From: Plantibacter auratus
Lineage (GTDB): Bacteria > Actinomycetota > Actinomycetes > Actinomycetales > Microbacteriaceae
Assembly: GCF_050587365.1 (NCBI RefSeq)
Contig: NZ_JBOBFV010000001.1
Location: 310,001-374,000 of the forward strand
DNA length: 64,000 nt
Direction of reading: 5' to 3'
Under the pieces are notes generated by a model. That model made no database searches. It was not told the DNA's origin and saw only the letters and a list, made by a program, of their open reading frames with translations. This document shows positions 36,928 to 45,988 of the stretch, piece after piece (positions within the stretch are counted from its first letter, which is position 1; every line of letters starts with the position of its first letter). Both the position numbers and the translations under genes were made by a program.

Positions 36928-37830
36928 ATGACCGTCGACGCCGATTCGACCTCGACCAAGTTCACCGCCTACGCCCACCCCGAGCGCCTCGTCACGGCGG
37001 AGTGGCTCGAAGCGCACCTGGGTGAACCCGGTCTCGTCGTCGTCGAGTCCGATGAGGACGTCCTCCTCTACGAGACCGGCCACATCCCCGGCTCGGTGAA
37101 AGTCGACTGGCACACCGACCTCAACGACCCGGTCGAGCGCGACTACATCGACGGAGCCGCCTTCGCCGCACTGCTCGGATCCAAGGGGATCTCGCGAGAG
37201 GACACCGTCGTCATCTACGGCGACAAGAACAACTGGTGGGCCGCCTACGCCCTGTGGGTCTTCAGCCTCTTCGGACACGAGGACGTCCGGCTACTCGACG
37301 GTGGACGCGACAAGTGGATCGCGGACGGCCGGGCGATCACCCGCGATGCCACAGAGCGCGAAGCCGTCGAGTACCCCGTGGTGGAGCGCGACGACTCGGC
37401 CCTCCGCGCCTACAAGGACGACGTGCTCGCCCACCTCGGCAAGCCGCTCATCGACGTCCGCTCCCCCGAGGAGTACAGCGGTGAACGCACCACGGCGCCC
37501 GCCTACCCCGAAGAGGGTGCGCTCCGCGCCGGTCACATCCCGAGTGCGCAGAGCGTCCCGTGGGGCAAGGCGGTTGCCGACGACGGCACCTTCCGGCCGG
37601 CCGAGGAGCTGGACGCGATCTACCGCGACGGCGCAGGCCTCGCCGAGGGCGACGAGGTGATCGCCTACTGCCGCATCGGCGAGCGGTCGAGCCACACGTG
37701 GTTCGTCCTGCAGCACCTGCTCGGGTTCGACAACGTCCGCAACTACGACGGGTCCTGGACGGAATGGGGTAGCGCCGTGCGCGTGCCGATCGTCCAGGGT
37801 GCCGAGCCGGGCGACGCACCGACGCGCTGA
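36928..37830 (+). CDS. Thiosulfate/3-mercaptopyruvate sulfurtransferase
   Basis: This is a two-domain rhodanese of 300 residues that transfers sulfane sulfur from thiosulfate or mercaptopyruvate to a thiol or cyanide. The inactive N-terminal domain has ETGHIPGSVKVDW, and the C-terminal domain has LIDVRSPEEYSGE and AGHIPSAQSVPW. The active-site loop is YCRIGERSSHTW with the catalytic Cys near residue 250. ATG at 36928 follows a GGAGG site. SufE is the next gene, after a hairpin terminator, suggesting linked sulfur mobilisation. It is a common actinobacterial pair. Confidence 0.92.
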   Translation: MTVDADSTSTKFTAYAHPERLVTAEWLEAHLGEPGLVVVESDEDVLLYETGHIPGSVKVDWHTDLNDPVERDYIDGAAFAALLGSKGISREDTVVIYGDKNNWWAAYALWVFSLFGHEDVRLLDGGRDKWIADGRAITRDATEREAVEYPVVERDDSALRAYKDDVLAHLGKPLIDVRSPEEYSGERTTAPAYPEEGALRAGHIPSAQSVPWGKAVADDGTFRPAEELDAIYRDGAGLAEGDEVIAYCRIGERSSHTWFVLQHLLGFDNVRNYDGSWTEWGSAVRVPIVQGAEPGDAPTR

Positions 37831-37843
37831 ACTCGTCCACCCA

Positions 37844-37880
37844 CCGCCCTTCCGCACGGCTGCACTGTGCGGGAGGGCGG
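37844..37880 (+). terminator. Hairpin between sulfurtransferase and sufE
   Basis: Arms CCGCCCTTCCGCAC and GTGCGGGAGGGCGG (14 bases, one G-U pair) flank a 9-base loop. It could terminate or attenuate transcription entering sufE. Confidence 0.65.
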
Positions 37881-37913
37881 TCCGCTGTTCCCGGCTGCGA
37901 TACTGGAGTGACC

Positions 37914-38348
37914 ATGACCGATTCCCTCCTCGCCCCGAACCTCGCCGAGATCCGAGATGAGTTCCTCGCCGTCGAGGAACGCTCACGGCTGCAGCTGCTC
38001 CTCGAATTCAGCGACGAGCTGCCGGACCTCCCGGAGCGCTACCGCGACCACCCCGATCTGATGGAGCGGGTGCTCGAGTGCCAGGCGCCCGTGTTCTTCT
38101 TCGTCGAGGTCGACGAGGACGGCATCGTGCACCTGTTCGCGACGGCCCCCGAGGAAGCGCCGACCACTCGTGGGTTCGCGAGCATCCTCGTCCAGGGGCT
38201 CGCCGGACTCACCGTCGACGAGGTGCTCGCCGTCCCCGACGACTTCCCGCAGATGATCGGACTCTCCCGAGCGGTGTCGCCACTGCGACTGCGTGGGATG
38301 TCGGCGCTGCTCGGCCGGACGAAGCGCCGCCTCCGCGAACTCGCCTGA
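37914..38348 (+). CDS. sufE: SufE-family Fe-S assembly protein
   Basis: SufE accepts persulfide sulfur from a cysteine desulfurase and passes it to Fe-S scaffold proteins. The 144-residue product has the N-terminal helices RLQLLLEFSDELPDLPERY and the sulfur-accepting Cys in VLECQAPVFFFVEVD near residue 56. The C-terminal half contains GFASILVQGLAGLTVDEVLAVP. The ATG at 37914 has CTGGAG at the right distance, so I prefer it to the GTG at 37908. The suf operon itself is not in the window. Confidence 0.92.
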   Translation: MTDSLLAPNLAEIRDEFLAVEERSRLQLLLEFSDELPDLPERYRDHPDLMERVLECQAPVFFFVEVDEDGIVHLFATAPEEAPTTRGFASILVQGLAGLTVDEVLAVPDDFPQMIGLSRAVSPLRLRGMSALLGRTKRRLRELA

Positions 38349-38364
38349 GTCGTCGGCCCGTCGG

Positions 38365-39621
38365 TCAGTGCCCGGGCGGTAGCGGCACGAGCTCGTCGAG
38401 CCAGTCCGAGACCGCGGCGGTCCAACGCTCCGGGTCGTAGTTCCAGAGCTTCGTGTGACGGGCGACGGTGAACGGCACGAACGTCACGATGTCCGGTCGT
38501 GCGAGGGCGAGCGCCCGCGACGGCCCTGCCGGGACGTAACCGTCGTCGTCACTGTGCATCAGCAGGATCGGCAAGGCGAGGTCGGCGGCGTTGGCGACGT
38601 AGTCGAGCCGACCGAGATCGATGCTCGTCGCCTGCCCGGTCAGGAGGCGTCCCCACCGGCGGCTGATGGCGAGCAGGGCGACCCGACCCACGACGCTCGG
38701 GATCCGGTTCTCGCGGGCCTGGTGCTGCAGGACGTCCACCCAGTCGATGACCGGCGAATCGAGCGCGACGGCGCGGAGGAGTTCGGGGTGCGTCGTCCGC
38801 CGTGAGGCCTGGAGCACGATCGCTCCGCCCATGGACCAGCCCATGAGCACGACGTCGGCGGCGCCCTGTTCACGCACCCAGCCGATCGCGGCGTCCACGT
38901 CGCGCCACTCCTCGTCGCCGAGCGCGTAGCGGAAGTCCAGCGCGGGCGGAGCGTCGCCGTCGTTGCGGTAGGAGACGAGCAGGCACGAGTACCCGGCGTT
39001 GCGGAAGCTCGGCACCGCTCGGAGCGCTTCGGATCGCGTGGTCCCCCGGCCGTGCACCAGGACGGCCCAGCGGGTGGACGGTCCGTCCTCCGGGTGGATC
39101 GCCCACGCCGGCGCCGGGCCGAGCGGGGTCGGGACGAGCACGTCCTCGTGGGCGAGGCCCAGTTCCTCCGGGCGGCGGAAGAACCAGCCGCTGAACTCGG
39201 CCTCCTGGCCGACGCGGAGTGCGTCGACGTCGCCGCCGAGGAGGGTCCGGACCACGGTGTGCTGCCGTACCTCGAGGATGTCGCCCAGCTGCACGTACGC
39301 GGCACGTCTCGTCACCCAGCTGCCGTAGCGGCCGGGGACGATCGTGTCCGGGGACGCGACGAGTTCGACCGTCCCGCCGGCACGGTCCAACCCGACGATG
39401 CGAGCCTCACTCGGGCGGTCCCGAGCCGGGACCACCACCTTGCGGGCGATGGTCGCGACGACGGCGAGCCCGAGGGCGCCCACGGCGGCAGCGGCTCCAC
39501 CGGCGATGACGATCGCATCCGTCGCCGAACCCCGCCGTCGGATGCCGGTGCTCGCCGCTCCTCGACCGCCTGCCTGCGACCCGGGTCCGCGTCTCCGCCC
39601 GGCGTGCCTCTGCCCATTCAT
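38365..39621 (-). CDS. Membrane-anchored alpha/beta hydrolase
   Basis: The 418-residue protein starts with an Arg/Gly-rich cytoplasmic stretch, then one membrane helix (about 35-62), so the enzyme domain probably lies outside the membrane. The hydrolase domain has VLVHGRGTTRSEALR, the nucleophile in LMGWSMGGAIVLQAS, the acid in LMHSDDDGYVPAG and the base His in VARHTKLWN. All three catalytic residues are present. It is a serine esterase or lipase of unknown substrate. It is divergent from the DUF3000 gene, with only 25 bases between the starts. Confidence 0.87.
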   Translation of the reverse strand: MNGQRHAGRRRGPGSQAGGRGAASTGIRRRGSATDAIVIAGGAAAAVGALGLAVVATIARKVVVPARDRPSEARIVGLDRAGGTVELVASPDTIVPGRYGSWVTRRAAYVQLGDILEVRQHTVVRTLLGGDVDALRVGQEAEFSGWFFRRPEELGLAHEDVLVPTPLGPAPAWAIHPEDGPSTRWAVLVHGRGTTRSEALRAVPSFRNAGYSCLLVSYRNDGDAPPALDFRYALGDEEWRDVDAAIGWVREQGAADVVLMGWSMGGAIVLQASRRTTHPELLRAVALDSPVIDWVDVLQHQARENRIPSVVGRVALLAISRRWGRLLTGQATSIDLGRLDYVANAADLALPILLMHSDDDGYVPAGPSRALALARPDIVTFVPFTVARHTKLWNYDPERWTAAVSDWLDELVPLPPGH

Positions 39622-39630
39622 CGGGATGTA

Positions 39631-39640
39631 ACTCTAGTCT
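39631..39640. promoter_or_regulatory. Overlapping divergent -10 elements
   Basis: ACTCTAGTCT holds TAGTCT on the plus strand (39635-39640), six bases before the DUF3000 GTG. It also holds TAGAGT on the minus strand (39636-39631), nine bases before the hydrolase ATG. The two -10s share two base pairs. Confidence 0.45.
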
Positions 39641-39646
39641 TCACTC

Positions 39647-40243
39647 GTGGTAGAGAGTCCGACGACGGCAAAGGTTCCCGAAGAGTTCGCCCGAGCGGTG
39701 GACGCTGTTCGCGCTGCAGCCGTCCGGCCCGATCTGAGAGTCACGGAGATCCCCGCGCCGAGCAATCTCGCGCCGTTCGCCATCGCCCTCGCGGCCGACG
39801 TCTCACCGAGTCGCCACGATGCCGACTCGGACCTCGGTACGGGGCGGTTCGTCCTCCTCTACGACCCGGACGGCTCTGACGCCTGGGGTGGACGCTTCCG
39901 CGTCGTCTGCTTCGCCCAGGCCCCCCTGGAGACCGAGATCGGACTCGACCCGTTCCTTGCCGAGGTCGCCTGGTCCTGGCTCGTGGACGCCCTCGACACC
40001 CGCGGCGCCTCCTACCAGGCGGCGTCCGGCACCGCGACGAAGATCATCTCGAGTGGTTTCGGGGAGCTCGCCCGGCAGGGCGACGGCGCACAGATCGAGC
40101 TTCGAGCGTCGTGGACACCGCTGGAGAGCGACGTCGCGGCGCACGTGGAAGGATGGGGAGAGCTGCTGTGCATGCTCGCCGGCTTGCCTCCGACCACCGA
40201 AGGGGTCTCCCTGTTGTCCGTCAAACGAGCTCACCGTGAGTGA
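39647..40243 (+). CDS. DUF3000 family protein
   Basis: The 198-residue protein belongs to DUF3000, an actinobacterial family of unknown function. It is typically encoded just upstream of a ribonuclease-D-like gene, as here. Recognisable parts are PEEFARAVDAVRAAAVRPD, the Trp-rich EVAWSWLVDALDTRGA and the C-terminal GWGELLCMLAGLPPTTEGV. It has no membrane segment and no obvious catalytic motif. GTG at 39647 lies six bases after TAGTCT. Its end overlaps the RNase D gene by eight bases. Confidence 0.88.
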   Translation: MVESPTTAKVPEEFARAVDAVRAAAVRPDLRVTEIPAPSNLAPFAIALAADVSPSRHDADSDLGTGRFVLLYDPDGSDAWGGRFRVVCFAQAPLETEIGLDPFLAEVAWSWLVDALDTRGASYQAASGTATKIISSGFGELARQGDGAQIELRASWTPLESDVAAHVEGWGELLCMLAGLPPTTEGVSLLSVKRAHRE

Positions 40244-41483
40244 CGCGGCGCCCGAATCAGCACCGCTCCTCCCCCCGCCCGCGCCCACCGCACCACGGGT
40301 CGTCACCGACACCCGCGAGGCCTACCTCGCCTCACTCGAGGTGCTCGCCGCGGGTCACGGACCGTTCGCGCTCGACGCCGAACGCGCGTCGGGTTACCGG
40401 TACTCCCAGCGCGCCTACCTCATCCAGGTCTACCGTCGCGGTGCCGGGGTCTTCCTCTACGACCCGCCCGCCATCGGCTCCATGGCCGAACTCGGCGCCC
40501 TGATCCAGGGTGAACGCTCGATCCTGCACGCGGCCAGCCAGGACCTCGCCTGTCTGCGCGAAGTGGGCATCGACCCGAGCGAGCTCTTCGACACCGAGCT
40601 GGGGGCCCGTCTGCTCGGGCTGCCGCGTGTCGGGCTCGGCGCAGTGGTCGAGGAACTGTTGGGCATCCATCTGGCGAAAGAGCACTCCGCCGCCGACTGG
40701 TCGACCCGCCCGCTCCCCGCCTCCTGGCTCGAATACGCGGCGCTCGACGTCGAGTTGCTCGTCGACGCCGCGGAGGAACTGGCCGCCCGCATCGAGGACG
40801 CCGGGAAGAGCGACATCGCGCGCCAGGAGTTCCAGGCGACGCTCGCCCGGGAGGCGAAGGCACCCCGCGCCGAGCCCTGGCGCCGCCTCTCCGGACTCCA
40901 CGCCGTGCGCGGACAACGCAACCTCGCCGTCGCTCGCGAACTCTGGGTCGCGCGTGACGAACTCGCGCAGCGCCGCGACACCGCCCCCGGGCGGCTCATC
41001 CCCGACGCCTCGATCACCGCGGCCGCGAAGGCCAACCCCGGCTCGAAGCGCGACCTCGCAGCGCTCTCGGACTTCCGTGGGCGCGCGAGCCGCACCGAAC
41101 TCGACCTCTGGTGGAACGCGATCCACACCGGCCAGACCACCGAGGACCTCCCCGGTGCCCGACCGGCGAGCGACACGCTGCCGCCCCCGCGCAGCTGGTC
41201 CGACAAGAACCCGGACGCGCACGCCAGGTACACCGCGGCACGGACGAAGATCCTCGCGACGGCGGAGTTCTTGACGATGCCGGTCGAGAACCTGCTCACG
41301 CCGGAGACGCTGCGCCGACTGGCCTGGACGCCGCCCGAACCGCTCACCGTCGAGACGGTCGCCGCGGCACTCGCCGAGCACGAGGCACGCCCCTGGCAGA
41401 TCGACGCGACCGCCCGGGCGATCACCGACGCCTTTGTCGAGTCGGCCCAATCCCCGGTGGAGCCTGACCCGGACGCTTCGTAG
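40236..41483 (+). CDS. rnd: Ribonuclease D-like 3'-5' exonuclease with HRDC domain
   Basis: This DEDD-family exoribonuclease has 415 residues. The DEDDy residues are in FALDAERASGYRY, HAASQDLACLREVG and LEYAALDVELLVD. An HRDC nucleic-acid-binding domain follows (about 205-290), then a C-terminal region specific to actinobacterial homologues. RNase D trims tRNA and other RNA 3' ends. GTG at 40236 overlaps the DUF3000 stop; the long upstream frame is not part of the gene. Confidence 0.92.
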   Translation: MSDAAPESAPLLPPPAPTAPRVVTDTREAYLASLEVLAAGHGPFALDAERASGYRYSQRAYLIQVYRRGAGVFLYDPPAIGSMAELGALIQGERSILHAASQDLACLREVGIDPSELFDTELGARLLGLPRVGLGAVVEELLGIHLAKEHSAADWSTRPLPASWLEYAALDVELLVDAAEELAARIEDAGKSDIARQEFQATLAREAKAPRAEPWRRLSGLHAVRGQRNLAVARELWVARDELAQRRDTAPGRLIPDASITAAAKANPGSKRDLAALSDFRGRASRTELDLWWNAIHTGQTTEDLPGARPASDTLPPPRSWSDKNPDAHARYTAARTKILATAEFLTMPVENLLTPETLRRLAWTPPEPLTVETVAAALAEHEARPWQIDATARAITDAFVESAQSPVEPDPDAS

Positions 41484-41521
41484 GAAGCGCTGCACCCGGG
41501 TGTCCACCCGTGTCTGCCGCC

Positions 41522-41527
41522 TAGGAT
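41522..41527 (+). promoter_or_regulatory. Putative -10 of the fadAB operon
   Basis: TAGGAT lies 30 bases before the thiolase GTG, which has its own GAGGAGG ribosome binding site. No clear -35 is seen. Confidence 0.35.
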
Positions 41528-41557
41528 CGGGGCGTACCCCGAGAATGAGGAGGCAAC

Positions 41558-42763
41558 GTGGCCGAACAAGCCGACGTCGTATTCGTTGATGGAGTCCGGA
41601 CACCGTTCGGACGAGCCGGCGAAAAGGGCATGTACTGGAACACCCGGGCTGACGACCTGATCGTCAAGGCGATCATCGGACTGCTCGAACGTCATCCCGG
41701 GCTGCCGCTCGACCGCATCGACGAGGTCGCCATCGCGGCGACGACCCAGCAGGGCGACCAGGGGCTCACGCTCGGCCGCACCGCCGCGCTACTCGCCGGC
41801 CTCCCGAAGTCCGTCCCCGGATTCGCGATCGACCGCATGTGCGCCGGAGCGATGACCTCGGTCACGACGCTCGGCAGCGGCATCGCATTCGGTGCCTACG
41901 ACCTCGTCCTCGCCGGTGGCGTCGAGCACATGGGGCGTCACCCCATGGGGCTGGACGCCGACCCGAACCCACGGTTCCTCGCCGAGCGCCTCGTCAGTGA
42001 GGACGCGCTGAACATGGGCAAGACGGCCGAGCGCATCCACGACCGGTTCCCGCAGCTCACGAAGGAACGCTCCGACCGCTTCGGCATGCGCAGCCAGCAG
42101 AAGGTCGCGGCCGCCTACGAGGCGGGACGGATCCAGCCCGACCTCGTCCCGGTCGCGCTCCGGAGCGACAGCGGATGGGGACTCGCCACCGGCGACGAAG
42201 GGCTCCGGCCCGAGACCACGATGGAGGGGCTCGCCGGACTGAAGACGCCGTTCCGGCCCCACGGCCGTGTCACCGCAGGCAACGCCTCGCCGCTGACCGA
42301 CGGCGCCACGGTGAGTCTGCTCGCCAGCGCCTCGACGGCGAAGGAGCTCGGTCTCACGCCGAAGATGCGCCTCGTCAGCTTCGCGTTCGCGGGCGTCGAG
42401 CCCGAGATCATGGGCATCGGTCCCGTCCCCTCCACGGAGAAGGCGCTGCGGAAGGCCGGTCTGTCGATCGAGGACATCGGTCTGTTCGAACTGAACGAGG
42501 CCTTCGCCGTGCAGGTGCTCTCCTTCCTCGACCACTTCGGCATCGACGACGAGGACCCGCGGGTGAACCCGTGGGGTGGCGCGATCGCGGTCGGGCACCC
42601 GCTCGCAGCCTCCGGCGTCCGACTCATGATCCAGCTCGCGGCGCAGTTCGCCGAGCACCCCGAGGTGCGCTACGGCCTCACGGCGATGTGCGTCGGCCTC
42701 GGCCAGGGCGGCACCGTGATCTGGGAGAACCCGTACTTCACCGGCAAGAAGGGACGCAAGTAG
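41558..42763 (+). CDS. fadA: Acetyl-CoA C-acyltransferase (thiolase)
   Basis: This thiolase cleaves 3-ketoacyl-CoA in fatty-acid beta-oxidation. The 401-residue protein has the nucleophilic Cys in IDRMCAGAMTS (Cys95), the NEAFAVQVL motif, the base His in GHPLAASGVRL near residue 347 and the C-terminal Cys in AMCVGLGQGG. GTG at 41558 follows GAGGAGG. The next gene begins on the base after its stop, so the pair forms a FadA-FadB trifunctional complex operon. Confidence 0.95.
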   Translation: MAEQADVVFVDGVRTPFGRAGEKGMYWNTRADDLIVKAIIGLLERHPGLPLDRIDEVAIAATTQQGDQGLTLGRTAALLAGLPKSVPGFAIDRMCAGAMTSVTTLGSGIAFGAYDLVLAGGVEHMGRHPMGLDADPNPRFLAERLVSEDALNMGKTAERIHDRFPQLTKERSDRFGMRSQQKVAAAYEAGRIQPDLVPVALRSDSGWGLATGDEGLRPETTMEGLAGLKTPFRPHGRVTAGNASPLTDGATVSLLASASTAKELGLTPKMRLVSFAFAGVEPEIMGIGPVPSTEKALRKAGLSIEDIGLFELNEAFAVQVLSFLDHFGIDDEDPRVNPWGGAIAVGHPLAASGVRLMIQLAAQFAEHPEVRYGLTAMCVGLGQGGTVIWENPYFTGKKGRK

Positions 42764-44905
42764 ATGACCGACTACACGACCATCGACTTCTCGGAGCTCG
42801 TCGCGATCAGCGGCGACGACGAGGTCGTGACGCGCTCCTTCGTCAATGACGTCACCACGGCGAGCGGGCGCACGATCGCGCTCATCACCCTCGACAACGG
42901 ACGCGACCACACGAGGCCGAACACCCTCGGCCCGGTCACGCTGCTCGAGCTCGACGGCGTCCTCGAGGCGCAACGGACCCGTGCCGCGTCCGGCGAGATC
43001 GACGGTGTCGCCATCACGGGCAAGCCGTTCATCCTGGCGGCCGGCGCCGACCTGAGCAAGGTCGGCGACATCCCCTCCCGTGAGGTCGCGACCAAGCTCG
43101 CGCAGCTCGGCCACCATGTCTTCGGCAAGCTCGAGGACCTCGGCGTTCCGACCTTCGTCTTCATCAACGGACTCGCGCTCGGTGGCGGACTCGAGATCGG
43201 TCTCAACGCGAACTACCGGACCGTCGACGCCTCGGCGCCCGCGATCGCGCTCCCCGAGGTGTTCCTCGGACTCATCCCGGGCTGGGGCGGCGCCTACCTG
43301 CTCCCGAACCTGATCGGCATCGAGAACGCGCTCAACGTCGTCATCTCCAACCCGCTCAAGAACAACCGGATGCTCAAGGCGCAGGACGCGCTCGCCTACG
43401 GCATCGCGGACGTCATGTTCCCGTCCGCCAACTTCCTCGAGGACTCCTTGCGTTGGGCCGACGGGGTGCTCGGTGGCACGGTGACCGTGCAGCGCAAGAA
43501 CGTGCCGGGCAAGGTGGAGCGGACGATCAAATGGCCGCTCGCCATCAGCACCGCCCGCAAGATGCTCGAGAGCAAGATCGGCACGGTCGCCAAGTCGCCC
43601 TACGCAGCCCTCGACCTGCTCGAGGCCGCCCGCAGCGGCACGAAGGCACAGGGGTTCGAGCGAGAGGACCGGGCGCTGTCCGAGCTCATCGTCGGCGACC
43701 AGTTCCAGGCGAGCATGTACGCGTTCGACCTCGTGCAGAAGCGCGCCAAACGCCCTGCAGGAGCGCCCGACAAGCAGCTCGCCCGACGGGTCACGAAGGT
43801 CGGCATCATCGGTGCCGGGCTCATGGCGAGCCAGTTCGCGCTGCTCTTCCTCCGGAGACTCCAGGTGCCGGTGGTCATCACCGACCTCGACCAGGGCCAC
43901 GTCGACGCCGGCGTCGCCCGGATCCACGGCGAGATCGACACCCTCCGCGGGAAGGGCCGCATCTCCCCCGACGAGTCGAACCGCCTGAAGGCGCTCCTGT
44001 CCGGCACCACGGACAAGGCCGATTTCGCGGACTGCGACTGGGTCATCGAGGCCGTCTTCGAAGAGGTCGGCGTCAAGCAGAGCGTCTTCGCCGAGGTGGA
44101 GCAGTACGTCTCGGAGCAGGCGGTCCTCGCGACGAACACCTCCTCGCTCTCCGTCGAGGAGATCGGCGCGAAGCTCGCGCACCCCGAGCGGCTCGTCGGC
44201 TTCCACTTCTTCAACCCGGTCGCCGTCATGCCGTTGCTCGAGGTCGTCCGTACACCCCAGACGGACGACGAGACGCTCGCGACGGCCTTCGCCACCGCGG
44301 CGAAGCTGAAGAAGAGCGCCATCCTCACCGCCGACGCTCCCGGCTTCATCGTCAACCGGCTCCTGGCGAAGGTCATGGGTGAGGCGGCGCACGCCCTGGA
44401 TGCCGGCACGCCGCTGCTGACGGTCGAACGTGCCTTCGCGCCCATCGGCCTGCCGATGACGCCCTTCCAGCTCATCGACCTCGTCGGTTGGAAGGTCGCC
44501 GCGCACGTGCAGGACACGATGGTCGGGAAGTTCCCCGACCGGTTCTTCGCGTCGGAGAACCTCCACCGGCTCGCCGGCCTGGACTCGGTGGTCGAAAAGG
44601 ACAAGGGCGGCAAGGTGACCGGCTTCACGAAGCAGGCCCAGAAGGTGCTCGTCACGGGCGACAGCCCGCTCACCGAAGACGAGATCCTGCGACGGGTCGA
44701 GGACGGCCTCGCCTCGGAGATCAAGCTCATGTTGGACGAGGGCGTCGTCTCAGCCGCCCAGGACATCGACCTCGGGCTCATCCTCGGTGCGGGTTGGCCG
44801 TTCCAGGACGGCGGAGCGACGCCGTACCTGGACCGCGTCGGTGCGAGCGAGCGTGCGTTCGGCGACACCTTCCACCACCCGCCCATCCGGGGCGTCCAGG
44901 CGTAG
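42764..44905 (+). CDS. fadB: Enoyl-CoA hydratase/3-hydroxyacyl-CoA dehydrogenase
   Basis: This 713-residue bifunctional enzyme carries two consecutive steps of beta-oxidation. The N-terminal crotonase domain has the oxyanion segment ILAAGADLSKVG, GLALGGGLEIGLNA and PEVFLGLIPGWGGAYL with its Glu. The dehydrogenase domain starts near residue 345 with VGIIGAGLMASQFALLF, then has GFHFFNPVAVMPLLEVV with the catalytic His and TADAPGFIVNRLL. It directly follows fadA, and a long hairpin terminator closes the operon. Confidence 0.95.
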   Translation: MTDYTTIDFSELVAISGDDEVVTRSFVNDVTTASGRTIALITLDNGRDHTRPNTLGPVTLLELDGVLEAQRTRAASGEIDGVAITGKPFILAAGADLSKVGDIPSREVATKLAQLGHHVFGKLEDLGVPTFVFINGLALGGGLEIGLNANYRTVDASAPAIALPEVFLGLIPGWGGAYLLPNLIGIENALNVVISNPLKNNRMLKAQDALAYGIADVMFPSANFLEDSLRWADGVLGGTVTVQRKNVPGKVERTIKWPLAISTARKMLESKIGTVAKSPYAALDLLEAARSGTKAQGFEREDRALSELIVGDQFQASMYAFDLVQKRAKRPAGAPDKQLARRVTKVGIIGAGLMASQFALLFLRRLQVPVVITDLDQGHVDAGVARIHGEIDTLRGKGRISPDESNRLKALLSGTTDKADFADCDWVIEAVFEEVGVKQSVFAEVEQYVSEQAVLATNTSSLSVEEIGAKLAHPERLVGFHFFNPVAVMPLLEVVRTPQTDDETLATAFATAAKLKKSAILTADAPGFIVNRLLAKVMGEAAHALDAGTPLLTVERAFAPIGLPMTPFQLIDLVGWKVAAHVQDTMVGKFPDRFFASENLHRLAGLDSVVEKDKGGKVTGFTKQAQKVLVTGDSPLTEDEILRRVEDGLASEIKLMLDEGVVSAAQDIDLGLILGAGWPFQDGGATPYLDRVGASERAFGDTFHHPPIRGVQA

Positions 44906-44919
44906 TCCGCGCGGTGTCG

Positions 44920-44966
44920 CGAGAGCGGGGTGTCCTCCACCATCGGTGGACGGCACCCCGCTCTCG
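44920..44966 (+). terminator. Terminator of fadAB, converging with the reductase gene
   Basis: A 13-base perfect stem (CGAGAGCGGGGTG) encloses a smaller TCCACC/GGTGGA stem. It lies between fadB and the leftward reductase gene and may serve both strands. Confidence 0.75.
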
Positions 44967-45010
44967 TGGTTGAGCCTCGAGCGACGCCGGCCCTCAGCGC
45001 ATGCCGGAGC

Positions 45011-45988
45011 TCAGCGGTTGACGGTGCTCATGTCCGGATACCGGTCACCGGCAGGGAGACGGAGTGCGTCGAGTCGAGCGAGCGCGTCGGTCGACAGGGA
45101 GAGCTCATCGGCGCCGAGGTTCTCCTCGAGGTACGGGATCCGCTTCGTGCCGGGGATCGGTGCGATGTCGTCACCCTGGGCCAGCAACCAGGCGAGCGCC
45201 ACCTGAGCCGGTGTCGCATCGAGCGACGCGGCGATCCGGTCGACCTCCTCGACGATCGCGATGTTCGCAGCGAGGTTGTCCCCCGTGAAGCGCGGGTTGG
45301 CGCGACGGAAGTCGGTCTCGTCGAGCTCGTCGAGCGATCGGATCGTGCCGGTGAGGAACCCACGACCGAGCGGCGAGTACGGGACGAAACCGATGCCCAA
45401 CTCACGGACGGTCGGCAGGATCTCCGCCTCGGGGTCGCGGCTCCAGAGCGAGTACTCCGTCTGCAGAGCCGTGATCGGGTGCACGGCGTGCGCACGCCGG
45501 ATCGTGTCCGGAGCCGCCTCCGACAGACCGATGTACCGGATCTTGCCCTCGGTGACGAGCTCCGAGAGGGCACCCACCGTCTCCTCGATGGGCACGCCCG
45601 GATCCACGCGGTGGAGGTAGTAGAGGTCCACGACGTCGGTCCCGAGCCGGCGCAGCGATCCCTCGATCGACAGGCGCACGTTCGCGGCGCTGCCATCGGC
45701 GCCGAACTGTCCGTCACTGGAATTGCGGATCGTCCCGAACTTGGTCGCGAGGGTCACCTCGTCCCGGCGTGACCCGAGTGCAGCTCCGAGCAGTTCCTCG
45801 TTGAGGTAGGGTCCGTACATCTCCGCGGTGTCGAAGAAGGTGACGCCGAGGTCCAGGGCACGGTGGATCGTCGCGGTCGACGCCGCATCGTCGAGGGCGG
45901 CACCGGTGTAGAACGCCGACATCCCCATGCAGCCGAGGCCGATCCGGGCGATGTCTGGTCCGGCTGTGCCGAGTGTGATGTGCTTCAT
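45011..45988 (-). CDS. Aldo-keto reductase
   Basis: This 325-residue NADPH-dependent oxidoreductase belongs to the AKR13-like branch. The catalytic tetrad is visible: Asp and Tyr in TFFDTAEMYGPYLNEELLG, Lys in VTLATKFG and His in LYYLHRVDP. The cofactor segment GFVPYSPLGRGFLTG is present. It is probably involved in detoxifying reactive aldehydes or ketones. It overlaps the upstream MerR gene by four bases (ATGA) and shares its promoter, so it is the likely target of that regulator. Confidence 0.92.
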   Translation of the reverse strand: MKHITLGTAGPDIARIGLGCMGMSAFYTGAALDDAASTATIHRALDLGVTFFDTAEMYGPYLNEELLGAALGSRRDEVTLATKFGTIRNSSDGQFGADGSAANVRLSIEGSLRRLGTDVVDLYYLHRVDPGVPIEETVGALSELVTEGKIRYIGLSEAAPDTIRRAHAVHPITALQTEYSLWSRDPEAEILPTVRELGIGFVPYSPLGRGFLTGTIRSLDELDETDFRRANPRFTGDNLAANIAIVEEVDRIAASLDATPAQVALAWLLAQGDDIAPIPGTKRIPYLEENLGADELSLSTDALARLDALRLPAGDRYPDMSTVNR

